Shown here: in pieces, positions 11,977 to 24,224 of the stretch
Numbering within the stretch: position 1 is the first letter of the stretch
Layout: each line of letters starts with the position of its first letter
Source: Cristatella mucedo
Taxonomy: Eukaryota > Bryozoa > Phylactolaemata > Cristatellidae
Length of the DNA stretch: 64,000 bases
Assembly (NCBI GenBank): GCA_009760855.2
Contig: WPIO01000051.1
Location: 111,001-175,000, forward strand
Direction of reading: 5' to 3'
Notes under the pieces: model-generated
The model's database searches: none
What the model saw: only the letters and a program-made list of their open reading frames with translations
What the model was told of the DNA's origin: nothing
Program-made: the position numbers and the translations under genes

Positions 11977-14900
11977 ATATATATATATAATTATTTAAAT
12001 CTAGGTAATTTTGAAGTGCTTACTTCCACAAACGGAAGCCATTGCTGATTCCGTGGACAGAGCTGTACAAGGGAAAGTGGACATACGCAATATAAAGGAG
12101 AATGAAAAAATGCGCTCACATAAGAGAAAACCAAATTCCATTGGAAAAATCAGGGTAAGAAACAAAAAGTGAGAATGAATTAAACTTTGTCAGTGATAGA
12201 TCTGGAACGAAAGAGCAAAGCACGCAGTGCAATGCATAGCTAAATATCGCAGATAGCAACGAGAGAAGCAAAATAGAAAAAGCCACTCGGCGTCGGACTA
12301 AAGAACAAAAAAAAAATACGTTTTTTTGCGTTGGCAACAGTCAAGCCTAGTTTGGACGAAGAGTCTGGCTTCCTACTTGATTCCTACCGCGAGTGCTTTT
12401 TTATGAGGCACTCTGAGCTCAAAGTTAAAAAAATCAGATTTTGAGGTGGCGAGCAGTAAAGGCCCTAGCGGACAGGTTTCATTCTACCGGCAATCGCGTT
12501 GGTGAACCGAGGCCGTAAAGAAACGATGCAGCTATCCCATGAGCGCCCAGTGGGTGGAGCGAGTACGTAGCAAGACTTGGAGCAAGGCCGTCGTCTAATC
12601 CTCCGACAAACAGAAAGATCCAAGTAAGAATCGAGTAGGTTAGAAGCAGGAAGAGAAGCACGACTTGCTGCGTCTACACTAGGCTTAACGGATACGGATG
12701 CAGTGCACAGGTGCAGCAGGCGCGCGAAGCCGCGGCTGAGCCGCAGCTTCGGACTCAAGATCGCGGGCGGATGGCAGGCGGCGTGCAATTTAAGCAAAAT
12801 CGTGCGATCGCCATACGCGCGCGCGCGCACGCGCACGCTGTAACGCTGTCGTTTCCAGCTCAAGGCGAGATTGCATGGCAACCGACATCCGAAAATGCAG
12901 CCGCAATCTCGCCGCCGTCCGAAAGTCGACCGCCGGTGTCAGCAGACGCTGCTCGCAGACGCTGCTCGCAGACGCTGCTCGAAGACGGACGGGCTGGTAG
13001 CGGAGCGCCTGAGCGGAGCACCTGCGAGTTTCGCCTCGCTGCCGCCAGGCGAAATTCGTGGCCTCTTGGCCTGCTCTCCCGAGTCGAGTCCGAGAGCGCG
13101 CGGCGGCAGTACGGCGAATCGGCAATCAGACGCCGTTTACGTAACGACCCTCGCCGGCCGCACTGGCCGGGCGGGATTACGCCCACTCTCGGGGTCGCAG
13201 AGGGCGTGTGCCCCAACTTCCGGTGAATTGGCGTGCGGCGGAGGCGGCGGCGGCTGCCTCGTACCGGAGCTGCGCGAGAATTGCTCTGCCTTGACCAGCA
13301 GCGCCACGCTAGACCGCATCAGACAGGCTTAGTTAAGACTGCCTACGTCATTGCTGACGCCCCTTTGACTACCCATCGTCTTAGCCTTAGGCGGAGACGA
13401 GGCCCCAGCCAGCATTTGTAAGCCCTGCAGCTGGCAATCCTATGCTGCCTGCAGGCAGGGAGTGGGAGTGACGGGAGCCTCTGTGGCCTCATTCTTCTTC
13501 TTCATCTTCTATGTAAATGAGACTGCTGAATCAGCTAACCCACGCTTTGCTTTACTTAGATAAATGGATTAGGAGCGATGGATTAGACTATTAGGACGGA
13601 TAAATTAGGAACAGCTGTCGATGGGAAGCTTAGGCGTGCCTTTACCGTCGACCTGTCGGGGCACACTCGTTGAGAGTTTTTTCGAAGCCCTTGTCCTTGT
13701 AAGGAACGTGTGCTTCAAACTGTAGGAGAAGCCACGTAAACGCAAATGGAATGTCAAAAACCCTAACCAACTTGTGACTGGCTTGTGTCAGAAAGTACTT
13801 TACAAAAGATCAGTGCTAGGAGTGTAAGGAGCTGTAGCAGCTAGCTCTCAATTGGTAGAGCCGTGCTCTTGAGTTGCAAGCTAAATCAATGCATCACTGC
13901 TCCTCGCTGGCGCCAGCTGTCGCGTACAGCAGCCCGCCGCTCTGGCACCGCAGGCATCTCGCAGGCCAAGCGAGGTGGCTAGGGAACGTGTTAGCATTAT
14001 TTGATAACATTATTATTATTATTTATTAACCTTATTTGATTGGAATTCAGGACGCCCTAGAGCAACCATTTGACGCCAACCCCACTCCAAGCGCAACGGA
14101 GCCTCAGCGGCACCGGCGACGGCAAATTCCGAGAGGACAAAGTTAGTAGAGCAACCTTACCCTTTTACGCTCTTTAGATAGGCCAGCTCGTCACTCTCGT
14201 GGTCTCCTATGCGGGACGAGCGGAGCGGAACCGATGAACAGTGACCTCGACCTTGAGTTGGCGAGTAACCTTCGGCTGCGTGCATACATACGGCTATGCA
14301 GACACGTGCCGCTGGCGTACAGCCGCAATAAGAGAGTCTGGCAGGTAATTTCCTAGATTATTTCTTTGCGACAGAGTATTGCACAGATTTACGTTCAATT
14401 TTCTAACGCTATTTTAGTGAAGAAGAGCTTTAATAACGCATTCAAGGTTTGCGTAAGATTTGACCAGAATTCGTCGAATGAACTGCACCTATCGCCCACT
14501 GAGAGCATCTCTCGGAGTTTGCCCAAGAGATAGCACACATTGTACGCACGGCAGAATACCCCCCCCCCGATTGAACCTTTTCTTTTGGTAGCAACATTTT
14601 GGTATGGCGTGGAGCGCGCTGCGCGCGAAAGAAGTGGAAAGCTTCTTTCGCCAGGCTTTGTTCTGGCAAGCACGCCGTGGCAAGTTTCATCGGGCACTTT
14701 TGGGCAGGCGTAATAATCCTCAACTAATCCTAAAAACAGTAGTACTAAATATCATATTTATGTTATAATTCCTATCATTATTAAGATATTTATATAGCAC
14801 CCTTCGGGAGCTAAACCTCTTTTTAGGCACTCTGCAAATGCTGCAAAGGATTTTGCGTGCGAACGCTTGTGGACAGGTCAATACGCTTGCCGGCATTTCA

Positions 14901-15369
14901 CAAGCTCGCTAAGACTGCCAGCTTGCACTGCGACGCTCTTTTGAGACTCGATAGGGGTTACAGCGGAGCTTTCGCAGCGTCCTTGGGCATGGGAAGCAGT
15001 CGGCCAGAGCAGTGCTGGGTGCTCAGCGCTGCTCTGGCCGAGCGGCACTCGCACGCCTGACGCTGTGCGCACGAAGCGGAGAGCGCTCGGCGGAGCAAAG
15101 AAAAGCCCAGCGGCCCTAGCGGCAGAGGTCTGAGCCGCCGCCGCCTCTCGCGCCTCAAGCGCCTCGCTCTGCGCAGCGACGAGGTGGAACGCGAGGGCTC
15201 ACCTGTCGTAATTTGCCTGTAATAATTTGCGAGCAGACGTATTTAGGCACGCAACGACGGCGCTAGCGGCGACCTATGCAATGGCGGCGGCGGCGACGAC
15301 GCGTAGCACTCACGCTTCGGCAGCTCGGGCTCTCCTCCGTGCTTCGCGGCGTTCGTCGACAGTGGACAT
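6772..15369 (-). CDS. TnI: Troponin I, multi-exon gene (N-terminus to near C-terminus)
   Basis: Troponin I is the inhibitory subunit of the troponin complex on striated-muscle thin filaments; it blocks actin-myosin interaction until calcium binds troponin C. Eleven coding exons on the minus strand join in frame to 353 residues plus a terminal exon that is not certain. Residues 1-77 are Ala, Arg and acidic rich. Residues 78-177 are a Glu/Arg/Gln/Lys-rich helix. The family core begins with GLGGLSPEKRKVLK, followed by KIIMEKAAEEM, the heptad segment HDKIAHLEDEKYELEQKV, then INELTLKVNDVKGKF and the inhibitory motif VKPVLKKISK. The core order matches invertebrate troponin I. Arthropod forms are about 200 residues, so the extension is long; molluscan forms also carry extensions. 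All internal splice phases agree. Introns are 126-315 bp except the first, 5566 bp. Troponin T was considered, but the GKFVKPxLKKxSK motif is specific to troponin I. Confidence 0.92.
6962..7085. repeat. GC-rich minisatellite in troponin I intron 10
   Basis: Three tandem copies of a 20-bp unit built on GGCGCAAGCACGCCGCCGCC are followed by a degenerate CCGCCCG tract. The array lies between the exons ending at 7146 and starting at 6904. It is open in several frames by composition only. Confidence 0.9.
7146..7187 (-). CDS. TnI: Troponin I exon 10 (inhibitory region)
   Basis: This exon of 42 nt lies between CATTTCAG and AA|GTAATA. It completes the phenylalanine codon and encodes VKPVLKKISKTES. 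With the preceding GKF it forms the actin-binding inhibitory segment, the most diagnostic part of the protein. Confidence 0.95.
7380..7423 (-). CDS. TnI: Troponin I exon 9 (INELTLKVNDVKGK)
   Basis: This exon of 44 nt lies between CGTTTAG and TT|GTGAGT, phase 0 to phase 2. It encodes INELTLKVNDVKGK plus two bases of the phenylalanine codon, and corresponds to INDLNAQVNDLRGKF in insects. Confidence 0.95.
7582..7682 (-). CDS. TnI: Troponin I exon 8 (coiled-coil arm)
   Basis: This exon of 101 nt enters in phase 1 after GCTGCAG and leaves in phase 0 at GAG|GTTCGA, a weak donor. It encodes ELDRLCKQIHDKIAHLEDEK and then YELEQKVRKQDLE, the helix that pairs with troponin T. Confidence 0.95.
7991..8111 (-). 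CDS. TnI: Troponin I exon 7 (troponin C/T-binding helix)
   Basis: This exon of 121 nt enters in phase 0 after GTTGCAG and leaves in phase 1 at GCAG|GTAGGA. It encodes KIIMEKAAEEMRIQAQKK and onward to QRVQPLKLDGLGA, the regulatory helix equivalent to RKKAAEELKKEQERKAAE of insect troponin I. Confidence 0.94.
8427..8513 (-). CDS. TnI: Troponin I exon 6 (start of conserved core)
   Basis: This exon of 87 nt lies between TCTTTAG and AAG|GTAAGG, phase 0 to phase 0. It encodes a lysine-rich stretch followed by GLGGLSPEKRKVLK, equivalent to the KKGFMTPERKKKL region that opens the troponin C-binding helix in arthropod troponin I. Confidence 0.93.
8640..8711 (-). CDS. TnI: Troponin I exon 5 (charged helix, GC donor)
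   Basis: This exon of 72 nt encodes EKEAEEQRKKEEAERLAKEE and four further residues, in phase 0 at both ends. The acceptor is CTCTCGCAG. To join the next exon in frame the donor must be GAG|GCTTCG, a GC rather than a GT. The nearest downstream GT gives the wrong phase. Confidence 0.82.
9019..9246 (-). CDS. TnI: Troponin I exon 4 (Glu/Arg/Gln helix)
   Basis: This exon of 228 nt (76 codons) is phase 0 at both ends, with acceptor GCTGCAG and donor CGG|GTGAGC. Nearly every residue is Glu, Gln or Arg, arranged as repeats of EEQEQQRRR and EEAEQERRQ, and it includes a run of six glutamines. The pattern predicts a charged single alpha-helix. The repeated unit suggests growth by internal duplication. 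Confidence 0.88.
9388..9432 (-). CDS. TnI: Troponin I exon 3 (45-nt micro-cassette)
   Basis: A 45-nt exon, phase 0 at both ends, lies between CACTTGCAG and GAC|GTAAGT. It encodes AAASEDDSSAKAASD. Its symmetric phase would let it be skipped without breaking the frame. Confidence 0.75.
9618..9747 (-). CDS. TnI: Troponin I exon 2 (Ala/Arg/acidic N-terminal segment)
   Basis: This exon of 130 nt enters in phase 2 after CCGCAG and leaves in phase 0 at CCC|GTGAGT. It encodes residues 20-62: a Gly/Ala stretch, a basic cluster ERRSRRRR, and an acidic cluster GDEEDSG. Low complexity makes it unrecognisable alone. The frame was chosen because both junctions fit the neighbouring exons. Other frames are also open here, so the call is moderate. 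Confidence 0.6.
9945..11505 (-). mobile_element. 5'-truncated L2/CR1-like LINE copy A
   Basis: This is the longest copy of the dominant LINE family. It runs on the minus strand from about 11505 to a (TAA)n tail at about 9945 and lies in the first coding-coding intron of troponin I. It carries most of the reverse transcriptase, then a 3' end with the family hallmark of AGCGCCTAGAAAGAGATTAA followed by GGCGCTTTATCAAGTG. Endonuclease and ORF1 are absent, so it cannot move by itself. Confidence 0.92.
10310..11505 (-). pseudogene. LINE reverse transcriptase fragment
   Basis: About 395 residues remain open. Visible motifs are ESGFRANRSTESALL (fingers), LLDLSAAFDTIDH (motif A), YGVPQGSVLGPVLF (motif B), FHFYADDTQLY (motif C with catalytic YADD) and LKLNDDKSNLLVMG (motif D). 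The C-terminal region LPVKQRIDFKVSSLTF is typical of L2, Rex1 and CR1 relatives. The C-terminus is scrambled by a local insertion of about 85 bp made of repeated GGATTTGAG (10330-10420), absent from other copies. The N-terminus is lost by truncation. Confidence 0.9.
11905..11990. repeat. (CA)n/(TA)n microsatellite in troponin I intron 1
   Basis: A short CA run is followed by interrupted TA. Confidence 0.95.
12946..12986. repeat. Three tandem 13-bp units
   Basis: GCAGACGCTGCTC occurs three times in a row within a CpG-rich part of troponin I intron 1. Confidence 0.85.
14765..14850 (-). mobile_element. LINE 3'-end fragment in troponin I intron 1
   Basis: Only the last 85 bp of the family remain: TATATAGCACCC, CTAAACCTCTTTTTAGGCAC and TGCTGCAAAGGA on the plus strand. 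It lies in the 5.6 kb intron. Confidence 0.7.
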
Positions 15370-15383
15370 GTTGACAGTGAGGT
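15314..15383 (-). CDS. TnI: Troponin I first coding exon (14-nt leader plus MSTVDERRE...)
   Basis: A TTTGCAG acceptor is followed by 14 untranslated bases, an ATG at 15369-15367, 18 codons starting MSTVDERREARRR, and a GTGAGT donor. The exon leaves in phase 2, which the C at 9747 completes as alanine. It has an acceptor in front of it, so either a non-coding exon lies upstream or the mRNA is trans-spliced to a leader. Assignment to this gene rests on strand, phase and composition, because the sequence itself is not diagnostic. Additional exons in the following 5.6 kb intron cannot be excluded. Confidence 0.6.
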
Positions 15384-18024
<2,641 letters not shown>

Positions 18025-19218
18025 GTGAGTTAGGGCCAAAGCATCGCTCGACGTTCTCCTGCGTCCCAACGCGTAGCATTATTCGCTGGCTATTAATGAC
18101 TGGCTGCTCGAGGCCCCGCTCGCACAAACGGCCGCGGGTGACCGCGGCCGCACCACGCAGCTACCCGAGAGGCGCCGAAAGGAGTCCCGTATCCGATCAG
18201 TGCTCTCCTCTGGAAGCTTTCGGGTGGGCAGGCTGGCGTGCTTGCGGGCAGGTTAACCGGTGTGCAGATGTGGCCACTGCAGAGCTAACTTTAGCGAGCC
18301 CCCCCCCCCCCCACTAAATGCCCCCCCCCAACTAAATGCCGAGCATGGCCAAGTCAAGGTCAGTGCTAGCCTACGGTGGCGGAAGCCCGAACGAGTGCGC
18401 TCGAGTGAGTGGGGCCTCTCCCCCTCCCCGCATGCGGGGACCGCGAGAACGGTGCGGGCACCCAAAACATGCACAGTGTACGCTTTGCGTGCAAGCACGC
18501 GACCGGGCGTCCCGGGGATATTTTGACGCGCCCTGGCGTGCCTTCGGTTGCCGGCATGCTGGTAGGCTGCTCGACTGAAGCGTCGAGCTCTGGCAATTTT
18601 CGGCGCGAGCCACTAGTCGGCGCCAGTCGGCAATCGACGGCGACGGTGATTAAAGCGCTCTCCGGCTCAGGAGGACGCCACTACCGCAAGTGCCCGAGCG
18701 ACGCGTGGCCGACGAGGCTGGTGATGCGGCAGGTGATGCGCCAATGGGTATCGTGCGGAGCAAGCAGCGCGGCACACCGCGAGCTCCGCTTCGACGTGCT
18801 CGAGACGGAGAGCGGCGGCGGCGGCGGCGGCGGCGCTCAGTAGCGGCCGGCCGGCGAATCGCCGAACGATCGACGGCGATACACGCTGTAGTTTTCGGGC
18901 TCGATTATGCTCGCGGGTGATCGCAGATCGCTCGACGACTGCTCGGCCTAATAATTAGGGCAATTAATTTTCGCCGCCACAAGACAAAGATTAGCTTCGG
19001 AAAGCCGGAGCGGCGGCGAAAGCCGAGCGCTCCGAGGAATCGGCGAATTCGTCGGGACCAAACGGCTGGCCGGCCTTCTCGCCTCTCTTCGTGGTCCATA
19101 CAAGGTCCGGCAGCCGGCGCACGCGCGCTTCCGCGGTCGCCGCCCGACCGAGCTGCTGGAAAGGGCGGAGCCATCGTTACGTCAGAGCGGCGCCCGTAGA
19201 TGGCGGCCCGGTGGACTT

Positions 19219-19265
19219 CCTATATATGGCGCGGCCGAATGGCCCCCCTCGATTTCCATATGTGG
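19219..19265. promoter_or_regulatory. TATA/CArG-like cluster
   Basis: CCTATATATGG (19219-19229) resembles both a TATA box and a serum-response-factor CArG element, and CCATATGTGG (19256-19265) is a second near-match. They sit in GC-rich DNA 3.8 kb upstream of the first troponin I coding exon. A non-coding first exon of that muscle gene could start here, but no transcript evidence is visible and the orientation is ambiguous. Confidence 0.25.
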
Positions 19266-19696
19266 TCGGACTATTAATGCGGCGCATACGCTCGTATTGA
19301 GTTACGCGCGAGGAGGCAGTTCGTAGCGACAGGAAGTGCCGTAAACAATTCGCCGTCAGCGATCGCTCTGCGGGCATCTTCGCGGCAGCGTTCGGCTCCG
19401 GTACCGACACTCCTACTAAGCCCTGCCTCGCACCGACGCTAGCGAGCACAGCGCCCGAGCGCGCCACCGTTTCGCACTCTCGGCGCGTCGCCGACCGGCG
19501 GACGGGGCGTGCGAGCGCTCCTTTCCGAACCTGCACTGACCGCCACGCACCTCTCCTCCTTCTCCTCCGGCGAGCGGAGCGGAGCGCCGTAGCGTAGCAG
19601 GCTTTCCCTGCCGCGAGCGTCTTTGGGGGGTCGCGAGTGCACGCGCGAGCTCGCGGCGAGTTCGCGGCGCCGGCCGGAGACAAACTCTTTTGGGCG

Positions 19697-19702
<6 letters not shown>

Positions 19703-19793
<91 letters not shown>
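19703..19793. repeat. (GA)n microsatellite
   Basis: About 90 bp of pure GA in a GC-rich stretch. Confidence 0.97.
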
Positions 19794-19794
<1 letters not shown>

Positions 19795-20696
19795 CGGCCG
19801 CAACTCTCGCGCGACAGCGACGGTCGACCGTCACAGGTTCCCGGCTATCGCGGGCGACAGACCCGTTGGTGCGAGGCAGTCGAGCGCCGCCGGAGCCGAC
19901 GACGCGCGGTTGTTGGGGCGTAACTGGTCGCGGTCGGAGCGTGCGGCGCTGCCCCCGTCCCCCGCGGTCAGCGGTCAACAAGCCACCAGCCTCGCCGCCA
20001 CCGCCGCCGCTGCCGAGCCGCCAGGTCTTTTTAAAGCCTAACCGCGGGCACGCGGGCGGGCTGGGCCCCGAAGCTGAGGCCGGCGCTCCGCAGCAGCCGA
20101 CGCAGTTGGCGCCTCTCGCCGCCGAAGCGCTCGCGGCTCGTCGCGCGCTCGGGCACCTGCGCTGGGCGCATCCGCTTGGACCGTGAGAGAGCGCGGCAGC
20201 GCCGGCCTACCTTGCCGAAACGAAGGTAATAGCACCGCTCCACTAACAATGCAGGAGAGTGAGCCGGCGGGGCACCGCGCCGGCTTACCTATCAGGATCG
20301 CGACCTTTGGTCACGTGGCTCACGAAGCGATGGCCGCGGATGGTGCGCGCCTCTGGCACCGCCCACCGAAAGGAGAAGATCAATGAACAGGCCTCGTGGG
20401 CGGCGGCCGTGACGCTGACAGCTCAGCGCTCCGTAACCTGCGCGCGCTTGGAGCTCGCAGGGGGGGGGGGGGGGGAGGGAGGCTTCCGCTTCAAGCCAGC
20501 GGCGCCCGCATTCAGGCATGACCAGCGAGCGAGCGCCTCGGTGACTGGCGACGCTCCATCCCAGCAGCTTACACCCTCGTAGAGGCAAGACTGTGACGAT
20601 TGCAAACAGACTCGGATCTACAGGGAAGCAGCGAGGAGTAGCCCGTCGCGACTTCCGAACGACCCGGAAATCAAACTGCGAGCCGAGCTCTCAGCT

Positions 20697-20766
<70 letters not shown>
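20697..20766. repeat. (CGG)n trinucleotide repeat flanked by an inverted repeat
   Basis: About 70 bp of CGG with one GGT interruption. It is flanked by GAGCTCTCAGCTCCGG on the left and CGGAAGCTGAGAGCTC on the right, so the whole can fold as a hairpin. Confidence 0.9.
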
Positions 20767-20956
20767 AAGCTGAGAGCTCAGCGAACGCACGCAGCTACGG
20801 AGGAGGAAGAGGAGCTGCGCAGCCGCCGCCGCCGCCGCCGCCGCCGCCGAGTAGCGCTCAGCCGTGAGACGTCTCGCGCCAAAGCACGCAAACGAGCTAG
20901 AGACCATCGACGCCCTGACGTGGTACGCACGCCGTTCGGTCCGCCGAAAAAGCGCC

Positions 20957-21212
20957 GAAGCGATTATTGCTGCGATTATTACAGCGAATATTGCTCTGAT
21001 TATTGCGATGATTATTGCTGCGATTATTGCTGCGATTATTGTTGCGATTATTTTTGCGATTATTGCTGTGATGATTGCTGCGATGATTGCAGCGATTATT
21101 GATTATTATATTGTTGATGCGATTATTGCTGCGATTATAGCTGCGATTGTTGCTGCGATTTCTGCTGCGATTATTGCTGCGATTATTGCTGCGATTATTG
21201 CTGCGATTACAG
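20957..21212. repeat. 12-bp minisatellite GCGATTATTGCT
   Basis: About twenty units built on GCGATTATTGCT, with variants at one or two positions, are interrupted at 21098-21116. Because the unit is a multiple of three, frames stay open: plus-strand frames read (AII)n or (CDY)n. Confidence 0.93.
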
Positions 21213-22009
21213 CGAGCCGAGCGACCGAGCGCCGCTGGCGATCTCCCTCGCTCTTGGCGACCGCGGGAGTAGCACCGAGCTGAAAGCCTTCGCTCGCGTG
21301 CGACCGCAGAGCGACTCTCAGCAACAATAGTGACAATAAAACTGTTTTACTTGTTACCTTAGAGAACTAGGTGTTTTTCTAGGCCAGGCACTTATGTTGG
21401 AAAGGAGGCATTTCAACGGCTAGCGATAGCGCTTGCTGTTTCAGCATGCGTGCATACGTGCGTATACGCACTCAAAAGACCACCGACGCGGACGGTGTAG
21501 CTGCTCTCGAAGAGCAAGGGTATGCTTTTTGTTTGCTTCCAGTCTCTTCGTCAAGTCAGGGGATCTCTTGGGGCTGGAAGTGTGTCACTCCTAGCGGCAC
21601 GGACGACTGCATCGCTCGCGCATTTTCCAGAAGCGCTCTGCCCCTCGATGGAGTGGCCGCCGACAACGACGCATCGCGAGGGGCAGTGCCTAGCAGAGCC
21701 GACGGGTAGTCAGCGCTGAGGCGTGCGAGAACGAGCACCCGAACGAGCCAGCCTTAGCGGTTCGTCGGCGGCGCACGAAGCTGGTACTTACCCGACCTTC
21801 ACTCTGAATTTTCTGTTTAGAGTTTCAATGCACGAATGCAGGTCAACCCCAAACTGAGTAATCTGCAATACTCACCAGGTGCACACTTGATCAAACAATT
21901 GTTACTAGAGAATATAGCCTCTTAGATGAAGGCTACCAAGAGGCAGCATTGTGGAGTCTGACCGCTTTGAATGAATAGCATTGATTTCAAAACAAATAAT
22001 AATAATGCA
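21213..22009. other. Spacer without recognised gene
   Basis: Ordinary sequence; a faint LINE-tail resemblance at 21350-21400 is too weak to call. Confidence 0.4.
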
Positions 22010-23308
22010 CTTGATAATAATAATAATGCACTTGATAAAGCGCCCTCAGAGAAAACGATCTCTTTCTAGGCGCTTTTCATTTACTGCAAAGGGAAACGCG
22101 ATTGAATAGTGAGTAATATCACGCTTGATAAACAACATGAATAACATGGTTAAGGGTGACATGCACAGGGTCAATATGCAAGTGTGATTAGTGGCAGCAT
22201 GCACAGTGTCAGCACGCATAAGCACGTGAACGACGAATCACAGGGACCCACTAAATGTTGTCCTGAGTAGGTGTGTTTTCAAGTTCTTTTTAAATGTGGT
22301 CAGGTCAGGGGATGTTGTGACGCAAGTCGGAAGTGAGTACCAGGCTTTGGGAGCATACAAACTAAATGCACGGTCGCCAAAGGATTTGAGGTTTGTACGA
22401 GGTATTGGTAAACTGTTGGATTCCGAAAAGCGAGTGATACGATGCTTAGCCTGGCGGGGAGTAGATCTGAGAGATAGGCTAGAGCCAAAGAATGAAGTGA
22501 GCTAAAAGTGAGCGACAAAACCTTGAAGTCAATCCGTTGCTTGACTGGTAGCCAGTGCAGGTCGGCGAGAAGTGGCGTGATATGGTAACTGCGAGGCTCA
22601 CGACAGACAAGCCTAGCTACGGAGATTTTCACCATCTGTAATCGCTTCCGTAACTCACAGCTAGCTGGCCTACCGGCATGTGCAATCAGCAGCTGTAATC
22701 GCCTGATTGCAGCTAGGCTTGTCTGTCGTGAGCGTCGCAGTTGCCACATTACTCTACTTCTCGCCGACCTGCACTGGTTACCAGTCAAGCAACGGATTGA
22801 CTTCAAGGTTTTGTCGCTCACTTTTAGGTCTCTTCATTCTATGGCTCCAGCCTATCTTTCAGATATACTACCCCATCAGGCAAAGCATCGTACCACTCGC
22901 TTTTCGGAATCCAACAGTCTAGAAATACCTCGTACAAACCTTAAATCCTTTGGAGACCGTGCATTTAGCTCGTATGCTCCCACAGCCTGGAACTCCCTCC
23001 CGACCTGCATCAGAAGATCCCCTGACCTGACCACATTTAAAAGAAACTTAAAAACATACCTATTTAGGACAGCATTTAGTGGGTCCTTGTGATTCGTCCT
23101 CGATGTGCTTATGCGTGCTGACACTGTTCATGCTGCCACTAACCACATTTGCATGCTGACCCAGTGCATGTAACCCCTAACCATGTTATTCATTTTGTTT
23201 GTTTTTCAAGCATGATTTTACTTACTATTCTATTGCGTATCACTTTGCAGCAAATGTAAAGCGCCTAGAAAGAGATTAAGTTCTCTGAGGGCGCTTTATC
23301 AAGTGCAA

Positions 23309-23339
<31 letters not shown>

Positions 23340-23545
23340 GCACATGCCGGTAGGCCAGCTAGCAGTGAGTTACGGAAGTCAAGACGGGATGTCACAAATG
23401 CATGGACCAACTTAAACGTGGTATCCTTATCTAAACAAGCCCGAATTTGAGCAATGTTATGTAGCTAAAAGTAGGCAGACTTGACCGTAGAGCTGATGTG
23501 GTCGTCTAACGAGAGGTCACTTTGGAACACGACACCTAGATTTAT
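22010..23545. mobile_element. Nested LINE pair (minus copy split by a plus copy)
   Basis: A minus-oriented copy runs from a duplicated tail at about 22010 to about 22645 and resumes at 23340-23545. Between them lies a plus-oriented copy (22690-23339) ending in a (TTA)n tail. A stretch of about 37 bp at 22646-22682 is the inverted form of 23340-23377. This fits a younger element inserted into an older one with an inversion at the junction. Confidence 0.82.
22690..23339 (+). mobile_element. Young LINE copy C, plus strand
   Basis: The 3' 630 bp of the family are here, including the end of the reverse transcriptase with SFGDRAFSSYAPTAWNSLP and LKTYLFRTAFSGSL followed by a stop, the 3' UTR, and a (TTA)n tail. 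The stretch is nearly identical to 28921-29555 on the other strand, which implies recent copying. Confidence 0.9.
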
Positions 23546-24224
23546 AATGCGCAAGTGAAGCGCGGCTGAAATCAAGTACGAGCGACCGGGCAAGTTTGTC
23601 TTGGTTATCGCTTCCTTGATCGAGGAAGGCACGCATAGTGGGAAGGCTAGTATCCTTTATAAAGCTTATCCTCTACAGGCGCTCCACGTTTATGCATTGC
23701 CTTCCAATTCTCTGGAATGATAGCGCGTGCTTTTATACGTGTAGAATGGTCAGCGAATGCCGAAGGAATGTTATAGAATTGAAAATCCAGTGCTAAAGTG
23801 TTGACAATACAAGTGCTCTGAGCTGCTATAGTCTTGCAGCGGCGGCGAAGGATTAGCGAATGCTGCAGAAACTGCCCAAGCTTCAGCATGCAGGGGGACC
23901 CGTTTGACGCTTAGTGCTGAGCTGAGTAAACAGTACTCAGCTTCTGGTCGTGCTGCTAAAACACTCTGTCCATTTCCCTAGAAGTTTAGCGACCCGAGGC
24001 TTAACTTTCTCCACCTTTCAAGCCGTCCTTAGCTTTTCGCCCTTCTTCCTTAACTTTGCAGTTACCCAGCTCTTGCGCCCTTTGCTCGCTTTCCGACCTC
24101 CTCCGTCGCCTCCTTTCCCTAACTTACTCCTTCCATCTTCTTTCCTCTACTTCCCCAAAGGACTTCCTCCTCTACCTTTTCTCTTCCCCTTCTCGTGCTA
24201 AGTAATGCACCTCCGCTCCACCTA
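23546..24224. other. Spacer, pyrimidine-rich before the satellite
   Basis: 23990-24200 is strongly CT-rich, with many TTCCCT and CCTTTC blocks. No gene recognised. Confidence 0.4.

Larger units (their letters stand above)
11506..14764. other. Troponin I intron 1, remaining sequence
   Basis: Apart from the LINE pieces and small repeats, this part holds a CpG-rich block at 12700-13340 and AT-richer DNA on either side. A tRNA-like D-arm at 13847-13880 lacks a B-box. No further exon was identified, although one in phase 2 on both sides would go unnoticed. Confidence 0.4.
18025..20956. other. GC-rich region with homopolymer and trinucleotide runs
   Basis: C-runs at 18299-18331 and G-runs at 20460-20475 flank CGG and GA tracts. 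Open frames here are driven by composition. Confidence 0.4.

Noticed and set aside
13840-13905. Possible tRNA gene (CTCAATTGGTAGAGC)
   Set aside because: The D-arm-like stretch is good, but there is no B-box and no acceptor stem can be paired; probably a tRNA-derived remnant.
18409-18843. 144-codon plus-strand frame
   Set aside because: GC-rich sequence open in several frames, ending in a GGC repeat, with no motif or splice support.
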